Below, in pieces: positions 55,018-64,000 of a DNA stretch of 64,000 nt. Position numbers and translations under genes: made by a program. The DNA is from Lasiosphaeris hirsuta (Eukaryota > Ascomycota > Sordariomycetes > Sordariales > Lasiosphaeriaceae): contig JAUKUA010000002.1 of NCBI GenBank assembly GCA_030549175.1, positions 434,001 to 498,000 on the forward strand. The letters are read 5' to 3'. The notes below the pieces were generated by a model. That model saw nothing but the letters and a program-made list of their open reading frames with translations, was not told where the DNA came from and searched no databases. Every line of letters begins with the position of its first letter. Position 1 is the stretch's first letter.

Positions 55018-56511
55018 TCAAACACCCAACCGCACCCCCCGACTCCCAGCCTCACTGATAAACTCAACCCACTTCCTCAACCCATGCCCCTGCTCCCCGT
55101 TGTACGTCACCGGCGCATCCTTCCGCCCAGCAGCGTACATCTTGATGGTCGGAAACCCCCTAATATCACGATCGAGCGTATCGTTGTGATCAAGATTCAT
55201 CGTCGCCACCGTCAGCCGACCTCGCTCGCCGGCCGCCAACTCAGCCAGCTTCCTCCACTGCGGCGCCAGCACGTCGCACCCGGCGCAATCGTCCCGGCTG
55301 TACTCTACTACCACATCCCGATCATTGTTCAACACTACCTCCCGGTACGTCTGCCCGACAACCTCGACAAGTGGCCCGTCATCCTCAGGGACCGGCGCCG
55401 ATTTGAGCGTGGGCTCGAGCGTGCGGGCGAGGTACGCGTCGATAAACGCCGCGATGTCGGTGAGCGATGGCGCCGAGAGCGCCGCCCACGGGTTGGGCAG
55501 CAGAGGGTACTTGAGGTTCAGGGCGAGGCTGTGCAGCGCGAGGGCGGGGAAGACGCCCCGGGGCAGGTGCATGTCGGCGAGCAGGCGCGGGAAGTCCGGA
55601 CCCACGACGGTAGTGAAGGTGATGGTGGGGTGGGCGCGCGCCAGCGGCGTGAGGGCCGTTGCGGCTTGCGCGGCCGAGGTCGCGGATGGGAGGATGAGGT
55701 ACGCTAGAGTCGTGTCGGGATTCGAGAGGAAGTCGTTGTGGGTTTCCCAGTGGACTTCCGGTACCAGGGGCTGCGTCGCCGTGTGGATGGAGTCGCGTAA
55801 GGTGGTGGAGGTCTGCCAGGCTTGGGGGCCGAGGAGGGTGCGTTCTTCGGCGACGTGCTTGAAGACGAGGGTGCTGGGCGTGGTCACGCCTCTGGCTTCG
55901 ATTACTGATTTATCCGTTGTTACGGAGAAGACAAACTGGTCTTTTAGCTCCCTCGCAACAGCCTCAAACTTTTCACGAGATTCAGAGTCGGCCGAGTCCA
56001 AAAAGGCAGCGACAACGACGCTATTCTCGCCTCGCAAGGACCGTAGCAATGCCTCACTATCTGCAGAGCTGACTATCGGCAGATGTTGTCGTCTAAGGAA
56101 GTCCAGAATGTCCTTCTCCCGCAGCGGACCGTGGTAAAGCTTGAAGTCGTCTGGGCCGTTGAACAGAAATAGACTTGGAAACCGGGGTATGCGAAGCTTC
56201 TGGCAGAGTTCCACAACCGCATCTTCATCATCGATGTCGAGTCTAGCGCACCTGATCCCAGAACCAGCGGCATCGAGAGTTCTGGACAGCTTTGAAAGCG
56301 TGTTAGTGTCTGTGCCGGGTAAAGCTATCCGGAATGTGTGGTGACTTACCTGGTCGTAAACAGGAGCAAACCGCACCCAATGCGGTGCCTCGGGGTGGAA
56401 GATGGACATCAGGACTGTGTCATGGCGACTGATGAACTCGACGGCATCGTTGCCGCTGCCAAACTCGTACTGGAAAGTGCTTGGCAGGGGAGTGAATTCT
56501 TTTTTAGTCAT
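55018..56511 (-). CDS. PDI-like thioredoxin-fold protein
   Basis: Exons 56511-56350 and 56289-55018 give 477 aa. The 60-bp intron (GTAAGT donor, CTAAC branch, AAG acceptor) removes an in-frame insertion that is unlike the family. The layout is that of a protein disulfide isomerase with about four thioredoxin folds. The first domain has lost the CxxC: where PDIs have WCGHC the text reads HPEAPHWVRFAPVYD. The last domain keeps a redox pair, CAGC (C389/C392, in DDCAGCDVLAPQWRKL), with the cis-Pro motif RGFPTIKMY. There is no obvious signal peptide and no HDEL-type retention signal (it ends RGVRLGV), so either it acts in the cytosol or an upstream leader exon is missing. Its 5' end faces the 3' end of the Cys-rich precursor, so a role in that peptide's disulfide chemistry is conceivable but unproven. 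Confidence 0.75.
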   Translation of the reverse strand: MTKKEFTPLPSTFQYEFGSGNDAVEFISRHDTVLMSIFHPEAPHWVRFAPVYDQVSHHTFRIALPGTDTNTLSKLSRTLDAAGSGIRCARLDIDDEDAVVELCQKLRIPRFPSLFLFNGPDDFKLYHGPLREKDILDFLRRQHLPIVSSADSEALLRSLRGENSVVVAAFLDSADSESREKFEAVARELKDQFVFSVTTDKSVIEARGVTTPSTLVFKHVAEERTLLGPQAWQTSTTLRDSIHTATQPLVPEVHWETHNDFLSNPDTTLAYLILPSATSAAQAATALTPLARAHPTITFTTVVGPDFPRLLADMHLPRGVFPALALHSLALNLKYPLLPNPWAALSAPSLTDIAAFIDAYLARTLEPTLKSAPVPEDDGPLVEVVGQTYREVVLNNDRDVVVEYSRDDCAGCDVLAPQWRKLAELAAGERGRLTVATMNLDHNDTLDRDIRGFPTIKMYAAGRKDAPVTYNGEQGHGLRKWVEFISEAGSRGVRLGV

Positions 56512-57078
56512 GGTGAAAAAGGGTTAATCCCTAAAGGTAAAGCTGAGCAGGCAATCTCGCAAGTGAGTTACTAACGTACGACTGGCGGCGACGTGGATAA
56601 GGATATCTACTTTAGTAGCCTCCGTCTCATGGAGGAGAGCTTTTAATGCAAGGGCGGATGTGAAACTTTATATGTCACCATCACCAACTCAGCACACGAC
56701 GCTCAAGCATCCTTGATACCGGGTAATTATTGAGGTATCATGCACCACGAGGCTTCGCCTCCCCGCAAGACTCACCCGGACTGACGGCAGACTTTATCCA
56801 GGTTTGCCAAAGAACTGTGCTGCGGGGTGCTACAGCGGGAATGGTATCAAGATCTTATCTGCCCAGTCCTCACATCCCTAATAAACTGCTTGGAAAAGTG
56901 GCACAGGCCGTTGTCTCGGCGCCTGTGCTGGCACCATCACATCAACATGGACCGCTTGACTGCAAGGCAAAATAAATTGCCCTAGGTGATAAGTGGAATC
57001 GAACAAGTGAAAAAGCATCTAGTACCCCTTTCGTACACCCCATTCTTCAACCTAAGCCATAATTATGCCAGTCTGGTC
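56512..57078. other. Intergenic, no gene recognised
   Basis: Promoter of the PDI-like gene and 3' flank of the precursor gene. Both genes are on the minus strand. Confidence 0.4.
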
Positions 57079-57731
57079 CTAAGCCTCCTCGGCAGTCCGG
57101 GCCGTGATCTCGTCGGTCTCGACCTCCTGAACCGCCTCGACCTTTCCGTCCTTGGTGAGGCGATTGTAGCAGCGGGGCTTATTACCACACGACCCGCCAC
57201 CGATGCCAATCCATCCCTGGCGGCGCTCCACTTCCGGACTGGGCTCCGAGACGGGCTCCGGGCTGGGGACCCCCGGCTCGACGACCCTAGCGTAGCACGC
57301 CGCCTTGGTGCATGTCTGTCCGCCGATTCCGAGCCACGCGCGCCGGGTAAGGCCCTTCTCGGTGAGGTCCACCTCCTCGACCGCCTCGACCTCGTCGTTC
57401 TGGGTGAGGCGGTTGTAGCAGCGCGGCTTGTTGCCGCACGACCCACCGCCGATGCCGATCCACCCCTGGCGGCGCTCCACTTCCGGACTGGGCTCCGAGA
57501 CGGGCTCCGGGCTGGGGACCCCCGGCTCGACGACCCTAGCGTAGCACGCCGCCTTGGTGCATGTCTGTCCGCCGATTCCGAGCCATGCGCGCTTGCCGAC
57601 AGCGTCTAGGGGGGTTAGCTTCTGGCTGGTGGGAGTTATGGCTACTACTTGGACATACCAGTGGGGAGCGCTGTCAAGGTCGGGGCTAGGATGGCGGTCA
57701 GAGTAAAGGCAATGATGGCCTTGGCATACAT
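57079..57731 (-). CDS. Secreted Kex2-site repeat precursor peptide (putative RiPP precursor)
   Basis: Exons 57731-57659 and 57605-57079 give 199 aa. The 53-bp intron has GTATGT, GCTAAC and CTAG. Residues 1-20 are a signal peptide (MYAKAIIAFTLTAILAPTLT). Dibasic Kex2-type sites lie at K29-R30, R69-R70, R112-R113 and R152-R153. Each is followed by a module: type A at 31 and 114 (AWLGIGGQTCTKAACYAR, C-x4-C) and type B at 71 and 154 (QGWIGIGGGSCGNKPRCYNR, C-x5-C). The spacers are acidic and Pro-rich. Residues 31-92 and 114-175 are identical. Fungal dikaritin precursors have this architecture: secretion signal, repeats, Kex2 sites. Two UstYa-type genes lie just beyond its promoter. Alternatives are a mating-pheromone-like precursor or a secreted Cys-rich effector. 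No toxicity is implied by the sequence. Confidence 0.8.
57091..57588 (-). repeat. Two 249-bp intragenic repeats
   Basis: Copy 1 (57588-57340) and copy 2 (57339-57091) each encode one A module, spacer, Kex2 site, B module and linker, although the last linker has diverged. The A-module and spacer DNA is nearly identical, while the B modules differ by about nine synonymous third-position changes. Confidence 0.85.
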
Positions 57732-58548
57732 TTTGTTGGGAAGGTTGAAGAGTGAGTGTTGGAAACTATTTGAGCTAGCTGCTGTTGATAATGTAGATGG
57801 AATGAGTTTGCGAGTTGCTGGTACCGGTGCTGGTTGAAGCTTGCTGATTGCGAGTTGCAGCTGTGAGTTGTAGCTGTGAGCTTGCTGAGGTGGCTTGATG
57901 GCGATGATGATGTGAACGTGGAGACTCTGAAGCTTCCATTGTCCCTCCTTAAATGTCTTTCCTATCGTCACCTTCGGGGAGTAATGACGCCTAGTAACTA
58001 CACCTTGGTGAGAAGGGCCATATTCGCATCAGCCTAGTCATCTGCCGCAAGGCATTCTCAACTTCCTCCCCAGCGCCGCCGTTGATGATGTAGATGTGTC
58101 TCGGTGGCAGAGCTCATAACGCGGCTGCTTTGCCTCCATATCCTGCTATCCTATCACGATCAGCCAATATTCTGACCTTCCGCAGCGTATGCTGGCACTT
58201 TCCAATGTCGGTACTTTACATTTGTTCGCCAAATAACATTCAGGAATGGACGCCACATACTCATTGCGGCTGTGGTCGCGCGGCTATTGTCGAAAGACAC
58301 GGCCTGCCGGGGGCCCAAGGCGGACTGTGGGGTTTCCGGCAAACAAGGAAATGTGGCGGTGCGAGAGGCAGTGACAGTCTTGACAGCCATCTTATCCGGA
58401 CTCGAGAAGGCAGTCCTCGAGAATGGCATCAGTGGGAAGGTGGGTAAGGCGCCTCAGATATGTCTCCAGTGTGCTCCCGCCATGTTTCCCCGACACTGAC
58501 ACTCCGACTTCTTTTCATGTCAGACTCTACAGAACTCGAAATCACAGC
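57732..58548. promoter_or_regulatory. Divergent promoter, precursor / UstYa-like 1
   Basis: About 0.8 kb between start codons facing away from each other. A TATA-like word lies on the minus strand at 57947-57955 (CATTTAAGG), about 215 nt upstream of the precursor ATG. The geometry favours co-regulation of precursor and oxidase, but no specific operator was recognised. Confidence 0.4.
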
Positions 58549-59588
58549 ATGGCAAACAAGCTTCACCAAAACGCTCTCGACGAGGAGAAGCTCCTCGACA
58601 GACAAAGCCAGGATGACTTCTCCCGGGGTGATCTCACTCGGCCAAGAGACAGGACTCTGAATGGCTTGGGAGTCTTTGTTCCACAGCTCTCGGCCAATCT
58701 CTCTGGCTTCCTCGTCCTTTTCTTTGCCAATCTCTTGTTTTGCATCCTCCTGGTCAGGGCAACCGCCACCAGCAGGACCGCGCCGCCAAAGCCAGAAGAG
58801 CCGTGGGAATACTATTGTACGTTTCGATGTGGCATTAGTATCATGATGTGTTCCCGCTAACTTGACCCATAGCACCCCTCCACTCCCGGCTCAACCTCCC
58901 CTTCCACACGCAGCAGATCGACGCCCGGCTACTCCCCAACATGTCGTCAGGGGGCATGGCCATCTTCAGCTCACCGCCCAGTCCGGCGGTCGACGCAGCG
59001 TGGGCGCGCATGGAGAAGAACATGATCATCGGCCTCTCGCGCGACGAGCTCCTCGCTCTCGGAAAGGACCCGTCGGCGGCCGTCAAATTCTCGCCCTCCT
59101 GGCCGGATGCAGGCGCAGGGGAGAAGTACCTGGGTGTACTGGACGTGTTCCACCAGATCCACTGCCTCAACATGCTCCGGACGAATCTCGTAATAAATTA
59201 TAACTACTATTGGGGGGATGAGTATGGCACGACTCCGCCCGTGTTCCGCGACATCCACCTGAGCCACTGCGTGTCGGTGCTGCTGCAGAGCATCGCGTGC
59301 CACGCCGACCTGGGCGTCGTCACCCACGTGTGGCGGTCCGACACGCCCGTGCCGTATCCCGACTTTGGCATTAACCGGCAGTGCCGCGACTTTGACGCCT
59401 TGGTGCGGTGGCGCGACGAGAATGACATTCCCGAATCGGCAAAAAAGTTTTCCGAGTATACCGACGTTGCCAAGGGGGATGTCGTTCAGCCCCCAGAGGA
59501 GGGGATCGAGGGTTTGGATGCCTTGGCTGACGAGGTTAGGGATGGTGAGCCCTTGAGGCGGTTCAAGATCCAGGGGTGCAACGCATGA
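58549..59588 (+). CDS. UstYa/DUF3328 family oxidase-like protein 1
   Basis: Exons 58549-58816 and 58873-59588 give 327 aa. The 56-bp intron has GTACGT, GCTAAC and ATAG. A soluble charged N-tail (1-45) is followed by one membrane helix (51-69, LSGFLVLFFANLLFCILLV). The lumenal/extracellular domain carries both family signatures: HQIHC (H183-C187, in VFHQIHCLNMLR) and HLSHC (H218-C222). UstYa-type proteins in ustiloxin, phomopsin and asperipin pathways catalyse oxidative cyclisation or desaturation of Kex2-released peptides in the secretory pathway. The HxxHC pairs are thought to bind metal. Between the signatures is the usual Tyr-rich strand (NYNYYWGDEYG). The C-terminus has an acidic extension beyond the common family end. 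It lies 0.8 kb from the precursor, divergent. Confidence 0.85.
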
Positions 59589-60373
59589 GCCCTAGGCTTT
59601 CCCTGTGTGTAACTATATAAGGCGGGGTAGATAGTTCTGTAAGATATCTGAATCAAGCCTGCGGCGTACCACATATACCTCAAGCATAACGGGCCCGAGC
59701 CCGGCAGGTCGTCCCACCGCTGGTGCTGTGCTACCTATATTGCCGAGGAATTTCTCAGCTTTATTTTCCGTGCTATGGTTGATAATAGCCTTCAACGCGC
59801 CGCCGCCACACGGCCGGTGAGGCTGTGCCGCAATGCTGCGTTATCAAATCCAGCCGGCGAAAGGGCTAATCAAGCCAGTAGTCTCGGCATTGGTCCATCG
59901 GATACCCCAACGAGATGCGTGTGTTTCTTCACTCCGGCTCTTTAGCAGAGTGCCGGGAAAGGACCTTTCCACACCACATTCACACCATGGCTATGTATTC
60001 ACTACAGCATGGCGTAGCTGAGGCGTAAACAATCCTTCATTTCAGTAGGCAGAGCAGGTATGTAAATTGTGGCCGGCTGGTGCTTTGACATCACGTAATG
60101 CATATCAACGAAGTAGCGAGACAGCCCAGGGATCCCTTGGTGCGTGTTGAACGCTGCCAACATAGGTAACTATATCCTAGGGAATCTAAGCCACAGTAAG
60201 GCATACTACTGCAGCCTCCTCGAAACGAGATATGGTGTGCCCATAGAGTTGGTAGCAGAAGGCCGTGTTGGTGAACTTCATGTAGAATCGTCCATGGCGC
60301 CTCATATTATGTATCTTCTGGGTTCCACTTGCAACTCTCCTTTTGATCTCTCTTTCCACAGTATCCCTCTGTA
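59589..60373. other. Intergenic / promoter of second UstYa-like gene
   Basis: About 0.8 kb with no recognisable coding sequence. Confidence 0.4.
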
Positions 60374-61382
60374 ATGCCTCCCACAATGCCCTCATACTCT
60401 CCCGTCAGTCCTAGCTCTCCGGACTTTGAGTCTTGCTATGGCGACGAAAAAGACGAGCCACTCCTGCGGCCTAACCATGGCTGCCGCTCCAAACAGCCAA
60501 GACAATGGAAAATGCTCGCCGCGACAGCCATAAACCTCGTCATATTCACCACTTCACTTATGCTGTTCATTTGTTCGCGTTCCTCCGGGTTGAACGCTGA
60601 ACTTCGAAAGGCCTCGACGTGGAGTAAGCGCCTCTACATTCTCCTTGGTAATTAGTGCACATTGAAAGTACTGACCTATCGCAGGCCCGATCCACGACCT
60701 CGTCGACTTCGGCCTCCACACCACCGTCGTCCACGGCAGCCTCTTCCCCAGCACGCCAACCCCCTCGGTGCCCCAACAATTCCCAAACCCCGCAGCCGAC
60801 GCCGTGTGGGATGAGTGGGAAACCACACGGATCCTGCCCATCACGCGCGACGACGTCGTGCGGCTGGGCAAGGACCCCGAAACAGCCGTCCGGCTCGACG
60901 CGGCCACGTTCGGGCTCGGCGAGGACATGTACGCGGCCGAGCTGGACGTGTTCCACCTGCTGCACTGCCTCAACACGCTGCGGCAGCTCGCGTACCGGGA
61001 CTACTACAACGAGACGTACGAGCCGCAGGCCGACATGGACAAGTCCACCTTTTACGAGGTACACCTGAACCACTGCGTCGGCATGCTCGCCGAGGCCATC
61101 CAGTGCAGCGGCAACGCCAACCTGGCCACAGTGCACTGGTTCGAGGGCTTCCGCGGCCCGACGCCTGATTTTAGCATCGAGCGCAAGTGTGTTGACTTTG
61201 ACGGGCTCACTGACTGGCGCAAGAAGAACACCATAGATTTAGGTCTGTTTACGCGTGCCACGGCGAAGATGCCGAGGGGTCAGAAGAAGGAGGCTGACCC
61301 GTTGCCCAAGTGGTGGCCGGGCGGCTGGAAGACAGATGCTAAGTGGGATGGGGGGCATGAGCACACCAGTAGCAGCGTGTGA
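60374..61382 (+). CDS. UstYa/DUF3328 family oxidase-like protein 2
   Basis: Exons 60374-60623 and 60685-61382 give 315 aa. The 61-bp intron has a GTAAGC donor, CTGAC branch and GCAG acceptor. The N-tail is S/P-rich and acidic, the membrane helix is 47-67 (MLAATAINLVIFTTSLMLFIC), and then comes the conserved 'WSPIHDLVDF' entry to the domain. The signatures are HLLHC (H174-C178, in VFHLLHCLNTLRQLAYRDYY) and HLNHC (H210-C214). The region after the second signature (LATVHWFEGFRGPTPDF, then RKCVDFDGLTDWRKKN) is typical of UstYa proteins. It differs from protein 1 in most positions outside the signatures, so the two probably do different steps. ATG 60386 is an alternative start. Same strand as protein 1. 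Substrate inferred from the neighbouring precursor only. Confidence 0.85.
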
Positions 61383-61929
61383 CGCAAAACAAATAAGCCC
61401 GGTGGAGAGTAATTCCCAAGGCTAGGTACTGCTATATATAGAAGGTTAGGTACGGCAGCTTGATGTGCCTGCTAAAAGTAAAAAAGAAACTCAAACAGAA
61501 ATGGTTTATTCTCAAACGCCGCGCCCGACATTGTTGAGATTCTTGATGGGGAATTCATTTGCCTGTATCATTTTGGGAGAGTACTGAGGGACCCATTCGT
61601 ACCTAGAATTATATAATCCAACCATCAATAACCTCAAAAGGCGCGTGGCTACCGAGTGAATTTAATCTGGCCCAAACCCTCTCCTGGGCTAGGTGTTCTG
61701 TTGACTGTGGGGTTGTTCTGTTGCCTGGCTGGACCACTGCCCTCTAAATTCTTTTTATTCTTGACCATCGCCGAACCGCCTTTCCCACTCTCCTTCACAT
61801 CAGCAGCTACCACACCATGTTGATTGACATCTAACCAGCCAACACGAGGCCGAGTGTTGGGGCATCATGACCGCTCACGCCGAAGACTGCTGGGGTTAGT
61901 TTGGTAGCACCTTCTTCATAGTCAACGGG
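61383..61929. other. Intergenic, no gene recognised
   Basis: 3' flank of the second UstYa-like gene and unassigned sequence. Confidence 0.4.
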
Positions 61930-62345
61930 AGATTATATTACGAACAACCACGACTACGACTTGTTCAGAGATATTATTGCTAAACTCCCCAACCTCAACG
62001 AAGTCGTCTTATCCAACTATGAGTCCAGATTCGAGTCTGGCTCCGATACGGTCGACAGTTCACCGCACGATTCTATACCCTCTCGGCAAGCTCCCATCAC
62101 GCCAGGGTTCAAAAACGAAGAAGGCGAACGTCCTCCGCGCCATACTTCAAGGCATCCAGGCCGCTGAGATCTCACTCAACTCCTTCCGCACTGAGTGCAT
62201 GCGCTTTGGTTTCTTTGGCAAGGACTCGTTTGGCCTACACAACATTACCCATCTCTTCGGAGACTTAACGCGCTCCGAGGTGGATATCCTCTTCAAAGAT
62301 TATCAGAACCACGACCATCGGGTTCTTGGTCCGTCACAATAGGCG
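61930..62345 (+). pseudogene. Broken F-box/LRR-like gene fragment
   Basis: One plus frame reads 'LFRDIIAKLPNLNEVVLSNY', which resembles a leucine-rich-repeat strand in fungal F-box-type proteins. After about 62040 the sensible reading shifts to another frame (TKKANVLRAILQGIQAAEIS, ECMRFGFFGKDSFG, LTRSEVDILFKDY), ending in a stop at about 62341. The N-terminal F-box and further repeats are absent. It is probably a frameshifted relic. The family assignment is tentative. Confidence 0.4.
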
Positions 62346-63247
62346 ACTGATACAGCTATGTCTACAGAACCTGCGCCTCATCGAAACTTCGTGGATAGAG
62401 CTATTGCCACAGCTCAAGACCGAATTTGACACAGTTCATATGCGAGAAGGCTCCATTCGCGGTATGATCTGAGGGGAGAATGAACACGCAGAGACAAACG
62501 GGTTCGAGGAAACATATATTTGCGAAACACAAGGTTGGCACTAATTTGGTCTTGCCATTATCAAGTAGTTCATGTCCCCGGATGCAAACTGAATGCTCGC
62601 TCAATGGCGAGACTATGTTAACCCCCCCCTCCCCTCCCCATCCCCCCAATACAGTTTCTAGGGGCAGTACAGCGGTAAATTCATGCGCAGGAGAGCGTTG
62701 AGATGGGTTAGGTCTCTTGTGTGTTGATGCTTGGGGAGTGTCTTCTGCTACTAGGTTGCCGCACAAGTCGGGTGCCGGGCCGGGAGTAGATAGAGCCCTC
62801 CGTGGAGGTGTCAGAGGTTCTCAGTAGCTGCGGATATAAGAGTAGGTACTTTTGGTTCTCTGCATCTTGCAGAGCAGCTCTCCTCTCAATACAATAACTT
62901 CTTCAGTACCTTATTGCTATCTATCTTCTTGTGTTTGAGCATCCACTTAAAAGGTGTCATTGGGCCACACAGCCGGCTAATACAAACTGGAATGCCGTGG
63001 GGTGATAAGCGCAGACGGCAGAGGCGACAGTCTTGAGGCGATGCACTTGGATAAAGTACGACCTACCTCGGTACTAGGGAAAATGCCTTGTGAGCAGCGC
63101 CACATTTCAGTCTTGGAAGATGCCATACTAATACCCCATCAGCCCCTGGATTGAAAATAGGGTCGTAGTGCCACTTGCCTTGCTTATATGAAGCGCAATT
63201 AGTTCCCGAGACTCGACTCTACATTTAGGCCGGCTCAACCTCAAGAC
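62346..63247. other. Intergenic, no gene recognised
   Basis: Includes a C-rich tract at 62620-62648. A possible promoter for the partial gene that follows. Confidence 0.35.
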
Positions 63248-64000
63248 ATGATGCGTCCATCCCTAGGTGTCTTCCTCTGCATGACATGCACCGCACACGC
63301 TCTTCCGCCTCTCCCTTCCAATACCTGTCCATCTGCCTGCGCCGACTCGCCTCCCTCGGAATGGACCGTCCACAACTACGACGACCTCAAAAACTGCAAA
63401 GAAGGTCTCATCTTTACACCCGCCGAACTTGACCACCCAGATCATCCACGCCGGCTGCGGGCCTGCACACCTACCGCGACAGGAACAAATACCCAGGTCT
63501 GCGGTCCGCCGTCGCCAAGTTCCAAGATCAAAGCCGTCGCCTCGGTGCAACTCACAGGGGCCCACAACGGCCCCGACGCCGCCGCCCAGGCAGCGCCGGC
63601 GTCCCTCTACGGCGCTGTGGCTGCCATGCAAAGCTATCATGAGCGGGACACCTGCAGCCATGGCAGGCCCGTTTACGGGTACTACCGGGGCGCGCTGGCG
63701 GGCGTCTACCTCGGCGATGCGTTTGACCCGATGTCGTTGGCAGCGCTGAGCGAGGCGTTGCTGAGCAAGATCAAGCGGGGTGCTGGGACTTGGACGGCGC
63801 AGGTTTGTGGAGACGGAGGAGGACCGACCCTTAGTTTTGGTTTTGTGGTCAACACGTCGGGTAATGTCACGGCTGTGCGGGAGGCGGTCGAGACTTGGAC
63901 GCGCGGGGGGTGTTGGGGTGGCTATGAGATGGAGGAGAGGGTCGATGTTGTGGTTTGGGAGACTGCGGAGAAACCGGGGGCCTTGGGGTCGGCCGGGGCT
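63248..64000 (+). CDS. Partial gene: killer-toxin-like GH18 chitinase N-terminus
   Basis: From ATG 63248 (or 63251) the frame stays open for 251 codons to the end of the window. It starts with a signal peptide (VFLCMTCTAHA). The mature part has a Cys-rich N-domain (SNTCPSACADSPPSEWTVHN, then DDLKNCKEGLIF, then RLRACTPTATG). Next comes a region with 'LYGAVAAMQSYHERDTC', 'YGYYRGALAGVYLGDAFDP', 'WTAQVCGDG' and 'TLSFGFVVNTSGNVTAVREAV'. I recognise this layout as the N-terminal half of fungal subgroup-C (killer-toxin-like) chitinases, where LysM and GH18 domains follow. Those domains lie outside the window, so the assignment rests on the N-domain only. The enzymes in this group act on cell-wall chitin. 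It is not obviously connected to the peptide cluster. Confidence 0.6.
   Translation, partial: MMRPSLGVFLCMTCTAHALPPLPSNTCPSACADSPPSEWTVHNYDDLKNCKEGLIFTPAELDHPDHPRRLRACTPTATGTNTQVCGPPSPSSKIKAVASVQLTGAHNGPDAAAQAAPASLYGAVAAMQSYHERDTCSHGRPVYGYYRGALAGVYLGDAFDPMSLAALSEALLSKIKRGAGTWTAQVCGDGGGPTLSFGFVVNTSGNVTAVREAVETWTRGGCWGGYEMEERVDVVVWETAEKPGALGSAGA

Noticed and set aside
56290..56349. Continuous 497-aa reading of the PDI-like gene without an intron
   Set aside because: The 60-bp in-frame segment has a perfect donor, branch point and acceptor, and encodes residues unlike thioredoxin folds.
1..64000. tRNA, rRNA, CRISPR or bacterial-type operons
   Set aside because: None seen. Intron structure and families are those of a filamentous fungus. 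A covariance-model scan for tRNA was not possible here.

Overview
The window looks like nuclear DNA of a filamentous ascomycete (Pezizomycotina, probably a sordariomycete). The evidence is intron style (50-90 bp, GTAAGT/GTATGT donors, CTAAC-type branch points, CAG/TAG acceptors), the gene families present (HET, LaeA-like, UstYa/DUF3328, DUF3632, fungal fucose-lectin-like) and repeats damaged by repeat-induced point mutation (RIP). I see no rRNA, tRNA or CRISPR. Functions are inferred from motifs read by eye; no database search was run.

Layout. 1-10 kb: a cytochrome P450 remnant, a TcmP/LCMT-type methyltransferase, then three genes that resemble a fungal self-recognition or cell-death island: a TPR-CHAT protease-like protein, a divergently transcribed unknown protein, and a HET-domain protein. 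10.8-15.9 kb: nested retroelement debris with inverted LTR-like repeats, of which one copy is RIP-mutated and the other is not. 17-30 kb: three disordered, probably lineage-restricted single-exon genes, a dead HET gene and a LaeA-like methyltransferase. 32-47 kb: a small conserved basic protein, two decayed genes (a fungal membrane protein and a DUF3632 protein), a membrane-anchored fucose-lectin-like protein, a hexapeptide-repeat acetyltransferase with an added C-terminal membrane helix, and a 5'-truncated gene. 47-54 kb: three genes of unknown function, two of them requiring splicing.

55-61.4 kb is the most interesting part. It resembles a small RiPP (dikaritin-like) cluster. A 199-aa secreted precursor carries four Cys-containing modules, each preceded by a dibasic Kex2-type site. 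Two UstYa/DUF3328 oxidase-like proteins follow, each with a membrane helix and two HxxHC motifs. A PDI-like thioredoxin-fold gene lies next to the precursor. In known dikaritin pathways, Kex2 cuts the precursor in the secretory pathway and UstYa-type enzymes modify or cyclise the released peptides. The core type here (W-[LI]-G-I-G-G-x-[TS]-C-x4/5-C-Y) is not one I recognise from characterised dikaritins. Its partial likeness to fungal alpha-type pheromones leaves a second reading open. The window ends inside the 5' part of a gene that resembles killer-toxin-like GH18 chitinases.
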